From Campylorhamphus procurvoides (taxonomy: Eukaryota; Chordata; Aves; Passeriformes; Dendrocolaptidae), in assembly GCA_013396655.1 (NCBI GenBank), contig WBMV01000153.1, positions 188,119 to 252,118 on the forward strand: a DNA stretch of 64,000 nucleotides, read 5' to 3'. Position 1 is the stretch's first letter. The number at the start of each line of letters is the position of its first letter. A program made the translations under genes and the position numbers. Under the pieces are notes generated by a model that made no database searches, was not told where the DNA came from, and saw nothing but the letters and a program-made list of their open reading frames with translations. Positions 11,246 to 23,794 of the stretch are shown in pieces.

Positions 11246-14115
11246 CCCAGCCTTGGCGTTAGTTGCCTGATACTACCCCCTGTTGTCTGTGAAAATCCTT
11301 TTGGGTTAGGACTTGGTTGAAGGATTTCGAATCCAGACCTCAAAGCTGTTCACTTGCTATCTGAAACATTCAATACCAGTTTCTGGCATTGCACAGTCTT
11401 CAGAGCAGGTTCAAACATGACTTCACACGTTTCTTGAGCTGAGCTGAGCTGTTGCTGACAACCAGCTCTTGTAGATATTAGGGAAAAATCAGTCATACCC
11501 TTCTCATGGATCTCGTAATGCTCCATGTCTGCAGGAAAGTATCTGCTGCCTTCTTTTGACACTTGGTGTTTATTTCAGAAGGCTCTCTTTGGCTGACTGC
11601 CACTCTCTAAGGTTGTGTAACCCCGGCTCTTCTTGCAAATACAATTTGGATTCCCTTTGTTTTGTCATTATTTTGTCATTGTTTCCTGCTTAGTAAGCCC
11701 TCGGCATGCAAGACTTGGGCAAAGAGCAGTGAAATACATCATTTCTCTCCACTCCCAGGGCTAGTTTCATACCAGTTAAGTCATTTTATACCTGTGCTTC
11801 AGAGCTGGCCACTTAATGCTTCTGGTTTTCATTGGCATTTCTCGTGAAGAGTTTCTGTGGGACCTTCTGAAATTCAGGAAAAGTTGTAGAAAGTGCCTGT
11901 ATTTGAGTGACCATTTGTTGAAGGCAGCCTGGAGGCAGCAGATGGGAGTGTGGTGCTGTAGCTACAGACATGCAGGAACCCGAGGGAACTTCACCCCCTT
12001 TTTCCTTTTTTTTTTTCTTTTTTCCTTTTTTGTTTTTTTTCGTGTTATTTTGTTTTGTTTAATATTGCTGCTGCAAGAACACTAATTCACTTACCTAGCC
12101 CCTGAATTTCAGCTGCTGTAAAACCACATTTCAATCTATTCTCTGTAAATCTCCTGGCGTCTGTCAAATTAGACATCCTCAGCAGAGTTAAATATTGCTT
12201 TTCTTCTTGCTGTTTCCCAGGTAACAGGATTTGACCTGGTGCTCAGGTGTGAGCATGTGAATCTTTCAATTTAGTAAGTTTCATTTTTGGGAAGTGTTTT
12301 CTAAACTCATGATTTAAAATTTTTATTTGAGGGAGGTTTGTTATTGCTTTACTAATGCTGTCTGCGGATTCCAGCTGGTGCTAAATTCTCTTCCAAAATT
12401 ATAAGGCTGGGCATTTTAATGGATTAAAAAAAGTCTCAGAAATTCCAGTCACCCAATCTGTCACATTTGATTTTCATTCTGTCATTATATAAAGTCTCAT
12501 GTTCTTGTATGAATATCTGATTAAAGAATAAGGCTTCTAAAGCTGGCCTCTGCAGTACATATCCCACTTCCACATGCATAAAGATCTTTTTGATTTGTTA
12601 AATACCTGGTAAATAGGTGGCCAGACACTAATTAAAGAAGTTGACAGGAAAAAAAATATTGATAATAGAGATAATAAAAAGTAGCCATGAGGAAAAAAAT
12701 ATGTAAACTCTTAAATGAAAAAAAAAATTAAGAGATAGGCTTCATAGATAAGCACAGCAATTATATATATATGAAAAACTCCTATTTGCAGGTAGTTTAT
12801 ATTGTACTCTCACATTTCTCTTGAATGCTTCTGCTTGCAGTGGGCCAGAGGCAATGTCAAGGTTGATTGCCTCACCATTTTCAGAACCTCATGTCTTCAG
12901 CCTAAGGAAAAGCCCTAAAAATTGTGTGATGGCAGCAAAAACACTACCAGGAAAGTAGTGCGTCCTTCAGCAAATTCAGTGTGCCTCCTTATTTTCTGGA
13001 ATGGCTAAGAGAATTTCTCCTTAAAATGCTATCCTTTGAAAGGAAGGGGAATTGTAGTGATGAAAAACACCTTGAACTTTTACAAGTTTGTTGTCCTAAA
13101 GTAAGGTATTTTTTCCTGGTTTTGCTTCAGAATCCATTTTGTAACTGTGCTTGGTATTGTGTGAGGTTTATTTTTGTGCTTTCTCTGTCGAAAAGTTTGG
13201 AGAAGTTGCTTTGTTGAGGCGCCGTTCACAGGTACAGTTCAGGGTTAGGGTACTTTTCAAAGTAGTGCTGGCATTGGTTTTATGATTGATTTTAATTCAT
13301 TAGTGTTTGACAGTGGAATATCCATAAATGTACTTAGTTTTCACACTCAGCAAAAGCAGTGAAATGTCCTTTTTTGGGTAAATTAACTTAGTGGTCAATA
13401 TTAGAGTTGATACGTAATGCCGAGTTATGTCATTATCAATTTCATCTCTGCATGGAAATACTTTATCTTCCCACATGACAGTTGTAGCTAAACATGAAAA
13501 TATACTGATTTCTTTTTTAACGCTGGTGTTGGACTGCTGAGGATCTGTATGTCTGAGCAATGGCCTTCCCAGCCATCCACCGGGATCAGCTCGTTTGCAC
13601 ATCTTTCAGTTTTATTGTCATTGTCAACCAGAGCAGAAGTTTAAGCCTTTGCCTTCATGCCTGTCCCCTGTTCCCTCTGACTCGATGGAGTGGTGCATAA
13701 TTCTACTGGACAACTGAATTAGATTAATTTTGTTGGGATTTTTTAATGGAAATATTTCATGTATGTCATTCAAATGGCCAAACCAAACATGAATTTGTTA
13801 ACTAGATGCTGATTAATTTTTAGGCCTTTCCTGCATTGCTGAGGTAGTGTTTTCCTGTCACTTGTAGAGGCCTGGAACATTGCTTAAAGATAGCATTTTC
13901 CAAAGATAATGTGATTTCTCTTAAACCAAACGGAGTTCAAATAATACCTGATTTTTCCCCCTCTTTTTTACATTGACACATTTAATTTTTTTAAGTATGT
14001 ACTGAACTTATACATAGGTCTCTGCAGCAATTTTTCTGTTGTTAACAGAAGTCTTTGCCATTATAGTTGGTGGGGTAAAAGTGATGTAGAGCATTATTTA
14101 AGAGCAGCTTCCCAC
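11246..14115 (+). other. Intronic sequence, no gene recognised
   Basis: This is presumed RABGAP1L intron downstream of GPR52. It is unique AT-rich sequence with a T-rich tract near 12.0 kb. No exon with credible splice sites and coding content was recognised. Confidence 0.55.
11995..12060. repeat. Pyrimidine (T-rich) low-complexity tract
   Basis: Long T runs are interrupted by C or G. The tract may be the T-rich complement of an old poly(A) or simple slippage. No adjacent retrocopy was recognised. Confidence 0.8.
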
Positions 14116-14415
14116 TCATAGACACTGATCTCTCTTCTGCTGACCAGTGACAGGATCCCAGGGAATGGCCTGAAGTTGTGTCAGGGCAGGTTTAGGGTGG
14201 ATATTAGAAAGAGGTCTTTCCTGCAGAGAGTGGTGGGCACTGACCAGGCTCCCCAGTGCAGTGGGCACAGCACCAAGGCTGCCAGGGCTCCTGGAGGGTT
14301 TGGGTGATCCTCTCAGGGACAGGATGGGACTCTTGGGGATGGGCTTGTGCAGGGCTGAGGATTGGACCTGATGATCCTTGTGGGTCCCTTCCTGCTCAGC
14401 ATACTCTGTGTTTTT
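14116..14415 (+). mobile_element. CR1 LINE 3'-end copy
   Basis: The order of blocks matches the CR1 3' region: gtgacaggatcccagggaatggcc, tcagggcaggtttagggtggatatta, a gap region, then ttggacctgatgatccttgtgggtccc. It is diverged by indels and 5'-truncated, and the final octamer is degraded. Confidence 0.85.
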
Positions 14416-17400
14416 TCTGGTCATTCTGAAATGAAATGATTCCTTTCCCCATCTAATATTAGGACATTCCTCTGGGCTCCATGAGCTGGAAGTGCTAAAG
14501 GAGCAGGATGTGAATGGGGAAGAAGCTGTTAATGGCTCCATGCCCCAGCACAGCCCCAAGAAAATACTGGAAACCCCTCACTTTTACATCTATAATTCCT
14601 GTGGGCTCTTCCTTTGTGCATGTACTGTGAAAGGTAGGATGAATATAGGGAAACCTTAGGGCTTTCAGGTGCGCTGACAAGTGGGTAAGAAAAGTGATTT
14701 CAGGCAGTAAAATCTTTAGGATTTTATCCCAGCTTTATTCTGACTGCTGCCAGACTTAACCCTCTGCAACAGGATGTGACAGCAGCGCTGAAGGGCTTCC
14801 ATTTGAACCACTCTGTGACTGAGTCTACACAAAGAAGAGGTGATTGGGGACAAAAATGAAACTTCTGTAAGTGCAGTGATTACCAGGGAAAGAGTTTTGC
14901 ATCTCCTGAGTGATGCTTATCCCTTCTCAAAGGGAGTCTGAAGTCTACCGCTGGCAGTGTTAGACAAAAGGACAGACACTGAGGTTTTGAGAAGGGCAAG
15001 CTCAGATGTCAGTGCCAGTCATGAGAGGGCCCTTCTGCATATTGACAGAATTGCTCTTTGTTTCTTTGTTTTCTTGAAGTGAAAATAGATGTCTTTTTGT
15101 TTCCTTCTTCTATAAGTTATTTGAAAAAGCACAAATTTGTCTTATCACAGAAGTCCCTTAGTTTCTTCCAACTCAGCATGTTTTATGATCTTGTGACTTT
15201 ATGAGCTATTTAAATGAAGGATAGGGTAGTTGGTTTGGGCAAGTCTAACAGAGGGAGAGAACCAAGTATGTTACTTGTGAAACATGTACTTTGAATTTCA
15301 TACGCTTTGGGCAGGAAAGTCTTCAAACACCTGTACACGTGAGGCTTTCCAGTCCTTGTATGACCTCTTCAGTGTTATTTATGTTTCTGCAGGTATTATT
15401 AAAAAGTTCTTGTGTGACATCTAAATTTAGAGTTGTAAACAGACAAATCCCTGACCAGGCAAATTTGTTCCGCCCTAGGAAAGGCACTGGCAGAACTTCC
15501 TCTTACCTTGGTTGTTTTGGGGTCACTGGCAGCTCAGCACAAACCCGTTTTTGGATAGCAGAATGAAGGATGTGCCTGTCCTCTGCTTAAACTCATGGAG
15601 CGAATCCTCTGGAGTCACAGCTGAGGGCAATAATGCCTTAAACTGCCTCAGCAAGGGTTTTACAGAGCTGTGTTTATTAGAGCTTTTAATGGTAAGGAAA
15701 TTCACTGCAATTGAAAAAAGAGTGATCTATATACTACCAGTAAGGAATTGTTACTGGGTCAAGAACAGATTAGTCTGGTTTTCATCTGTGCCCTCAGCAG
15801 GCCAGCAGGATCTTCATACAAATTTCATTGTAATGGGTTAGATTTTGGACACTGCAGTTTTTAATGCAACTGTATGTACAGAAGTGTTGTGAACAATCAT
15901 ATAATGGCAAGGTTTCAGTGGAAGCTTTTTGGCACTTGAAAGATTCTGGGACCTTGCTGTGGCTTGAGTTGAAGTGCTAAGTGTGTGCTAAAAGTGCCAA
16001 AGCCAAGATAGCAGACACAGGCTAGAAATGCAAGACCTTTATCTGAAGCTGCTTTCCTTGTGATATTGGATATTGTCCAGGCAATATCTCACATTGGCTT
16101 ATGAAGATTCCCCACAGAAACTTCTGCTTACATTTGTTATCATAGTTAAATTTCAGATTTTTGATTTTTCGACTCAGGACTTTTGGAGACCATATTTTCT
16201 CTGATCTCTTATCTTGGGAACTCACAACCAATTAATTATTTTCTTTGTTGGCTGTGCTTTGCTCAGTCTCTGGCTTTTGGGTTTTTTGAAGTTCAGTTTT
16301 AAATTTGAATGCGCAGTCCAATTTTGCTGTTGTGTCCTTGTGTTCTTCACTTGACTCAGAAAGGTAAAATTCTTTATGAGAGCACGGGAAAGATCATGTC
16401 CTTGGAGGGAACTACATCCAGCCTGAAATCTCTTTAGGCTGCATTTCATTGCATCTAAAAGAAGTGTTTACCAGATTTCAGGTGTCTCGGCAAGAGCCTC
16501 AGTGACAGATGACAAGTTCTCCAACCTCTTCTGTTGGGCTGAAATATTATTTGTCACTGATTTTATTTGTACATATTGCTAACTAAAAAAACCTCTGTTT
16601 TGGTGGTGAATTGGTATTTTGGGTGTGGTTTATGGAGATACTTTCTGTCCGTTGTGTTTCCTCTGGTTCTCATTGCAGAATAGGAGAGCTATTGCTTAAG
16701 TGCCACTGGAAGTTTTTGCCATGTTACCCCTTTTGGGGGGAAAAGTTATGTCTGTGATGGTTGGCTGTTGATACAATTGTGCTTCTACGTTCATCTTATT
16801 TTATGAATTTCATTGAATTAGTAATGTCGCTAATTTGAAAATAAAAATCATAACAGTGGTCTTGTAATAATGATACTGATTTTGTTTAAAAATGTATTTA
16901 TAGCAAGACTAAAATTCTTTATATTGGTATAAAGAGATTTGAAATGTGATGTATGTGAGGAATACTGGTTGATAATTTATTTTGGGGAAGACTTGAATTT
17001 CAAGTGGCAGATGAAATTCAAGAGATTAAATATAAAAATTCTCTGAAGACAAGCAGGTCTTGGTTTTCATACAGTAACAAAATAAATTGTCTGTTTCCTG
17101 TCAGGGGATTTTGGGTTCCTGTGAGTCACCTTGTGGAGATGGTAATTTAATGTGCCATGGCTTAGCAAAAAGTATTGAGATATTGGTGATTTAAAAAATA
17201 ATTAAGAAAATTGTTAGAAATCATCTCTGCCATCACCATGGTATGCCTGGACCTTGAGAAGAGCTGTCTCTAGGATTTTCCAGCCTAGAAAAGGAAGGAT
17301 TAAGATGCAGGGAAATCTATGACGTCCTGAATGTCCTGGGGAAGAACTGAGTGTAATCACTCACTGTTTCTCTTCCAGTGGAAAAAAGAAATTCAAATGA

Positions 17401-17843
17401 AGGCAGCTCTGTGTAAGCAAACTGTGTGTGTAGTGAATTGTGGGGTGTATTGACAAAAGAGTCTCTGCACGGCCAGAGCTGACATGGGTTAAAAATGCAG
17501 AGAAGTTCGAGGAGGAGCAGTGTGGGAAGCGCTGTTCTTGTGTTCTGGCTCAGGAGCCCTGGTGCTGCAGGTTACCCGGGGCTGGCAGACTGTGTCCCAC
17601 TGTGTTTGTCCTCTTCTTATCCTTACCCTTATCCTTAGGCATCTGTTCCCAGCTGCTGCTGCAGACAGTGCTGATGCCAGAGGACCTACCTGCTTGCTCT
17701 TCCTGCTTTCCCCTTGGTATATCCTTATTAACTTCTCCTATACCAGCTCTGGATATTTCTTTGCATATTTGGTCTGTCAGGAAAAGAACGCCCAGTTTAC
17801 TTCAGTTGGAATAAAATTGTGAGTGAAAAATGAACATTTGTGG

Positions 17844-17876
17844 CTGTGTGTCTGTGTGTGTCTGTGTGTGTGTGTG
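17844..17876. repeat. (GT)n microsatellite
   Basis: TG repeats are broken twice by TC, ending in an uninterrupted run of about seven units. Confidence 0.9.
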
Positions 17877-20800
17877 AAAGGTGGCAGTGAGAGAAGTGTC
17901 AGTATGATCAACTGTCTCCATCTTTTCTTGCTATGGAAGCAAAATACCTTCTGGAAAAGCACCAACAAAGCAGTTGTGAAGGGCACTGTATTGCTACTTC
18001 TCATGTCAAGTATTTAGGGATAAACTCTTAACTTTTTTAAAAAGTAGTTATAATAGTGAAGAGCCAACCTATTTCATAGGCAGTCTCAGCAAGAAGGGCT
18101 TCTTAACCCTGTCTGAATACTGGGGCTTTTACAATTCAAGCTGGATGCTGTAAAATCAGAGATGTCTCCACTAAATCAGGTACCCCTGCCAAGCTGCAGC
18201 TGCTTCAGCAGAGCTCCAACAGGTCCTCTCCTTGAGCATGCCACTGGAAAACTTGTGGTATCAAACTAAGGATAAAAGAAAGGGCAGGGACTGCCATGAG
18301 ACATTCAAGGAGGGACAACCAAAGCCTTGATAAAATTTCTCTGAGCTGATGACACGGGGTTAGTGGTTCCCAACACCTACCTGGTGTTTTCTCCAGCGTT
18401 TCTGCAGTCCCCAAAGTTACCAGTGAAGCAAACAGCAAAGGCAGGTACCTTAATGAGCTGTGGTGAGGCTTTAGTCTGATTGACATTGTTCCACTCCTAA
18501 TCACAGCATGTTACCTGTTTTCTGAAATAATGCATTGAGAAATAAAACCAGAGTTCAGATGAGATCTCTAGAGAACTGGGGCTCGTGCATTTACAGAGCT
18601 GGAAACAGCTCTGCCTGTCAGTAAATCTCCAAAACTGTATCCCCTCATTAGTTTTTATACAGAGCTGTTCCATCCTACTCCTTTCATTTTGCCATTAGAT
18701 CAGTTAACATCCATTTGCCCAAAAAATATTTTCATGTTGTGAAAAAGATAGGAAGATGTCAGGCAAAATTGCAGCTCCGGATGTCAGTGTTTATTTTGAT
18801 GACTGAGTTTGTCTTGTTCATTTTCTTAGAGTAGAATTTAAGTCAAGTTGCAGAAGCCAGCATGTCCGTGGGTATTTTTGTTTTTCTTCCTTATAAGTTG
18901 TAAAACAATGTGCTTGTACAGAAACTCATGAAATTTCAGCTGGATATTTGGTTTATATCATGGGTTTGTTGGGTTTTTTTTCCTGTAACCTTATTGGAAA
19001 TGCTATTTAATTTAAAATACTGAAAAAGGAAGGTGTGTGGGCACTGACATTTATAACATGTCTTATAACAATGTTTGCAGACTACAAATCATCAAAACTT
19101 GGGAATATTTTAATCCAAAAGCATTATTGCAGCTTTAAAATACGATAACTTGTTAGCACTATTAATTAAGTACATTTTAGTCCAACCCTTTGTTCCTGCT
19201 GCAGGAAAATTCCCTTTGCCTTCAGGGGAACCTGAGAACTGTCAGGCAGCTTGACTCAAGTTTCCTGTACTCAGCCTAGCAGGGATATGGAAAGTCCCAA
19301 ACTCCTGATTTTTCAGCAAATAACACACATGACTCAGGGGACGTCCCTCCCATAGCCCGGAGTGCAGCAGGAGCATTGCTAATGAAACAAGTGCATCTGT
19401 GCTTGTGTGCTCAGCTGGAGACAATATGGTAACATATGTTCCAAAAAACTTCTCATCTCTATTAAGAAATACTGCTGGAAAAATCAGAGACCATGAAAGA
19501 GAAAAGAGAGAGAACACAGCTCTGCTTTGCTGCTCTGCACTTCACTTCTCTGTATTCAGTCTGTTTTTCAAACAAGCAGATAGGCAGGCAGGATTTAAAA
19601 GCAGTATGATTTTACTGTTTAGGTAAAAGTGCTAGTTCTAGGAATATTGTGCTATATTATGTCACATTAATAAGAAAATTTTAAGTACGGAATGTGGTGG
19701 TGAACAGAGGACAGCTCAAATGATGTCCTTAAGTTATGCTTTTTAAAAACTTCTGTATCTCAACTCTAAAGACTTCGGCTAAATTTTATTAGAGTTTCTT
19801 TGTTGAGCCCTCCCTTTCCCCCTAATTGCATTACTTTGGGATTTTTCAATTTAACAGCATATTTGCCATTTTCAGTTGAGCTGAAACATGACCATATGAA
19901 CATAACAGGCATTAAAATGTTCCATGACTAGATTAAAGACTAAGATTTAATCTTGAGTCAGTCTTGTTTTGTTGCTGTCATCTGTTACTGTCCAGTTTGT
20001 CTGATGGACTAATTGCACATTCAAGATTGGAGTTGGAATCTTAAATGCTGTAGGGAGTATGTGAGGGGTTTATGAAAAATGTGCTTTTCTATTTATGTGA
20101 GACTGTAATCCTAAGGAACCCAATTGTTCTTTAACTGTCTAGTGTTGTATAAGACTTTTGTGAGATTCTTTGCTGACTGCTGTTACAAGAAGCCTTTTTT
20201 CCTCGAGTGAGAACTTTCTGCATAAGAGAAGGTTGTTGGTCACACTTCTGTTTATTATTCTGCTGCCTTTATTGTCCACAATATAACCTCATGCTTATAA
20301 ATCAAGTCCAGGTTGTGGCTTGTGCTGTTAGAACTGGCTAAAATGATTTATGTCAGTTCAGTCTTCTGGGATCTTTCTGGCATTTTGCAGCAGCATCTCT
20401 GGCAGTGTTGGAGCTGACCTGCTTTCTTATTAATCGTTTTCTTTCAGAATTAGGGCAATATTAGCATACACTGTGTTATATTTAGATTTCTTTTTGGAGT
20501 TCCATGGATTCACAGATATAAATGGGAATTCAGTTTTTTGTGCCATGGATATGTGTCCTGGCCTGGTAACTATGCTAGCCTCTTAGGCCTGGTTCAAAGA
20601 ATTGGTGGCAAAATCTTGGCTCTGAACCCTAATAAAAATGCATACATATTTGTAGTAATTTTAGTTTTAACACTTAAAAAAAATTAACTCTAATATTAAA
20701 CTTGGGCCCAGTTGTTTACTTCTTCCACCAAATGAGTAGTTTTGATAACCAGCATGATTGAAAACTCACTTTCACCACTAGTAGAAAAGGTACTTTTTTC

Positions 20801-21466
20801 CCTTTTCATTTGTATTTTGCTCTCTTGTTTTTAAAAATCGGGATATTGATCAAGTGTACAGTTATATTCCCACTCATTATGGTTGGAGAGCTCACATGAG
20901 GTGAATCTCTGTGTGGGAAAAGGCACAAATCCATTCTGGGCTGAGGGTGAAGGAGGACGTCCTTCCTCCCCACCCTGTCCCATGCAGAGATCCCATCTGG
21001 GAGCATGGGGTGAATTCCAGATGGGACTTGGAGCCCTTCCAGTCAATGCTCCCGAAGTAGAGCACGGGCAGAAGGAGCCTTTCCCCAATGGGGACACCCT
21101 CAGTGGCACAAGGGTTTTAATGTGCACACCTTTAACTCCCTCCGGGCAGTGAGGCAAGGTTGGGAAAAGTGGAAGTTTGAAAGGTTTTCAGAGTATTTTG
21201 CCTGAAAACTTCAACCTTGTTTGTGAAGGTGTTTCTTCTTCAGTTGTTAGCAAGTATTGGCTTCTGGAGCCATGGTTTTTTACACTTCTGATTAGCTGAT
21301 TTATTTCTCTCAGTAGGACAGAGGGTGAAAGTAAAGAGAAGCACCTTAAATAGTTACCTTCACCTTTGCTAGTTTTGATTTCTATAATTTTCTTTCTTTT
21401 TTTTTTTGCTATGAAAATCATTTACTTAGACCCATGAAGAGGAAGATTACTTAGAAAAGCTTATTG

Positions 21467-21533
21467 CTTTTTTAATTACTAAATTTTTAGTAATTGCTGC
21501 ATTTTCATTACTAAAAATTACTTAGTAAAAAAG
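21467..21533. repeat. AT-rich imperfect palindrome (hairpin)
   Basis: The left arm at 21467-21494 and the right arm at 21507-21533 are near reverse complements around a 12-base spacer. The left arm also holds its own palindrome, attactaaatttttagtaat, with one unpaired centre. Function is unknown. It may be a remnant of a small inverted-repeat transposon. Confidence 0.7.
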
Positions 21534-22699
21534 AACTTTTATAAATTCCTTTTTTTTTTAATGGTTTTAACCAGCCACTTTTTCTTTTGGTTACCCATCA
21601 TTATTTTTTTCTTGAAGAAAATTCCTGATGATCCAAATTTCATCTGTTCTGATGCCTTCTCAATCTCTACGTTTATGTTCTATTACTTAAACTTCAGGTA
21701 GTATTTTTTCATGTATCAGGTATAAATTCTCTATCCTGTAACACATCTGTTTAAAACAATACCAACCTCCAGATGATTAAGGTATGACCAAGAGCTTCTA
21801 ATTAATTTTGCACTTCTTGACAGTCCTCGTTTGTCTCTCTGAGTTTCCCTTTTCCTTCTGCCTCTCCCAAAACTCAGCGTTCTGAGGGAGATGCCCACAG
21901 GGTCAGGTCTTGAAATGTAAAGGTCATTCTCAAGTGGGTGAACTAGGATTTGTGGAGACAAAAATTGCACGTCATGGATTTTAGAGCTCTGAACATTGTG
22001 ATCTTTTCTGAGAGATTGCAGCAGAGACAGAACAGCACTTGGAAACCAGGGGATTTAAAGTTCAGTTCTCAAATACTCATTCGAAGCTACTAAATAGACC
22101 TGGCCTGATTTTTCAGGGTTTTTTTTGTCTCTTTCCGATTCTTCCTTTTCCATGTAGTGTCAGTCAGGGTTTCCAGGCTTTTGCAAGCTGAGAGCATCGT
22201 GGATGGAAACAGGAGAGGAAGAGCTGTTTTACAAGGGGACTGAAACTAACTGGAAGTTTGAATTCTTTTCAAAGGTGTTTTTAGGCTGTTGCTTCAGATA
22301 ATGAAGTGTCAAATAGCACGTTTTCTACTACTGCTTTTTAGTTTAAATTCGGAACTGCAAGTCTCCAGGGCACAAACAAATGATAATAAAAGGCAGTTTC
22401 AAACCAAGTAAGTTTTTGTTTATCAAAACTTATTTCTGGGATTCAGTTTCTACTGCAGTTCAAGAGATATTTTAACTGCATTAAAATGTTGGGTGAAAGA
22501 TTGAACAACGGGGACAAATGGAACAAATACTTCAGCATTTCTGTTGCAGTGGTGGCCCCATTGCACTCTTCCTGGAGAGTTTTGTCTGGTTGGACTGTGT
22601 TTCCATTAAGTTAATTTTTGAAGTGGACTGTGCTCTTAAACTTACCAGTCCCACCTTGTCCTGTGTCCAGGATGGATGGACACAGGCCATATGGAGCAG

Positions 22700-22757
22700 A
22701 ATGAGAGGACACAGCCACAGGCTGCCCCAAGGGAGGTTCAGGTTGAACCTCCTCTTC
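22700..22757 (+). mobile_element. Short CR1 fragment
   Basis: The sequence gagaggacacagccacaggctgcccc, then aagggaggttcaggttgaac, matches the CR1 block around 'gacaggacaag...ctgcgccaggggaggttcaggttgga'. Both ends are lost. Confidence 0.6.
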
Positions 22758-23723
22758 TGATGAGGCTACATTTTCTAGAGATCAACTCAAACCTACCTTA
22801 CAACAACAAAACAGCAATAAAAATGTTTCATTGACACTAGTGGCAAGTTTGTCTCCATGAAAATAATTTGAAGGATCAGGAGGGTGGTAGAGTATTTTAG
22901 AAAACTCTATTCTGGAGAGCCAGCATGCCTCAGAATGGGCCTCTAATTTTTGTGTAAAGCAGGAGCGTGTTCAGCAATTCCTTTTGTTACAGTAGCCAGT
23001 ATCCTAAAATCGGCCAGATGCTGCATTCCTTGGCACAGGTGACTGGATGCTCTGTCTTCTCTGACCACTATATAAGCAATATATTAACAAGTTCTTAATA
23101 TCACCCTTGGCTCACTTCCTGTGCTTTCAAGTATAGTCAGTTATTCAAGCTTATGGCATTTGTGTGTGGGTAAGAGGATGTGAGGAGTACCCAAGCTATA
23201 TGCATAGGGCAGTAAAATTCTAGGAGAGTCTTGGTTGTTGGTGCAGGAAATACTGGTTCTCCACTCCATTTGGCTTTCTAAAGCCTGCGTAAAATAGCAG
23301 GATGATTCTAATACTTGCATGGATGTGACTATGGAGCCTTAAATCATGGGTTTGTAGGATTGTTGTAGCATTTCTTATGGGAGGGTTCTGTGAGCGGTAA
23401 ATTGCACTGGTAGTGTATTTATGGAGAACGGGGTGGGGATGAATTATTAACTGTAAATAAATGGACTGCTTTGAAGCACTGTTTGTAGTGTAAGTCATGA
23501 TGCTTTATTCAAAGTAGGGAGCTGGGAGAAGCTATTATTGCTGTGAAAGGTATCTCTGAGTACTGGAGTGACATTCCCCAGGCTCCTCATGATGCTGATT
23601 ACTGGTTATTTTCACATCCCTTTACTGTCTGTCTTTGTGTAGAAGCAAAGGTCTCTGTCCTTCTGCCCTCCCCACGATTACAACTAAAGCTTTAAAGTTA
23701 TCAAGGAAAAAGCAGAATGAATT

Positions 23724-23794
23724 TAATAATGGCTAACATTAATAAATATATAAATTAATAAAATTAAATATCATTAATAAATGGCTAACAGCTG
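23724..23794. repeat. Imperfect direct repeat, AT-rich
   Basis: An aataa(a)tggctaaca motif occurs twice about 52 bases apart, with AATAAAT-like filler between. It probably arose by slippage duplication. Confidence 0.5.

Larger units (their letters stand above)
14416..22699 (+). other. Intronic sequence, no gene recognised
   Basis: This is presumed RABGAP1L intron. It is AT-rich and mostly unique, with one GT microsatellite near 17.85 kb and a short AT-rich hairpin near 21.5 kb. The open frames here are short and lack family resemblance. Confidence 0.55.

Noticed and set aside
20831..21157. Overlapping frames of 89-108 codons around 20.8-21.2 kb
   Set aside because: Moderately GC-rich intron with frames open on both strands. 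No homology recognised and no clear splice sites.
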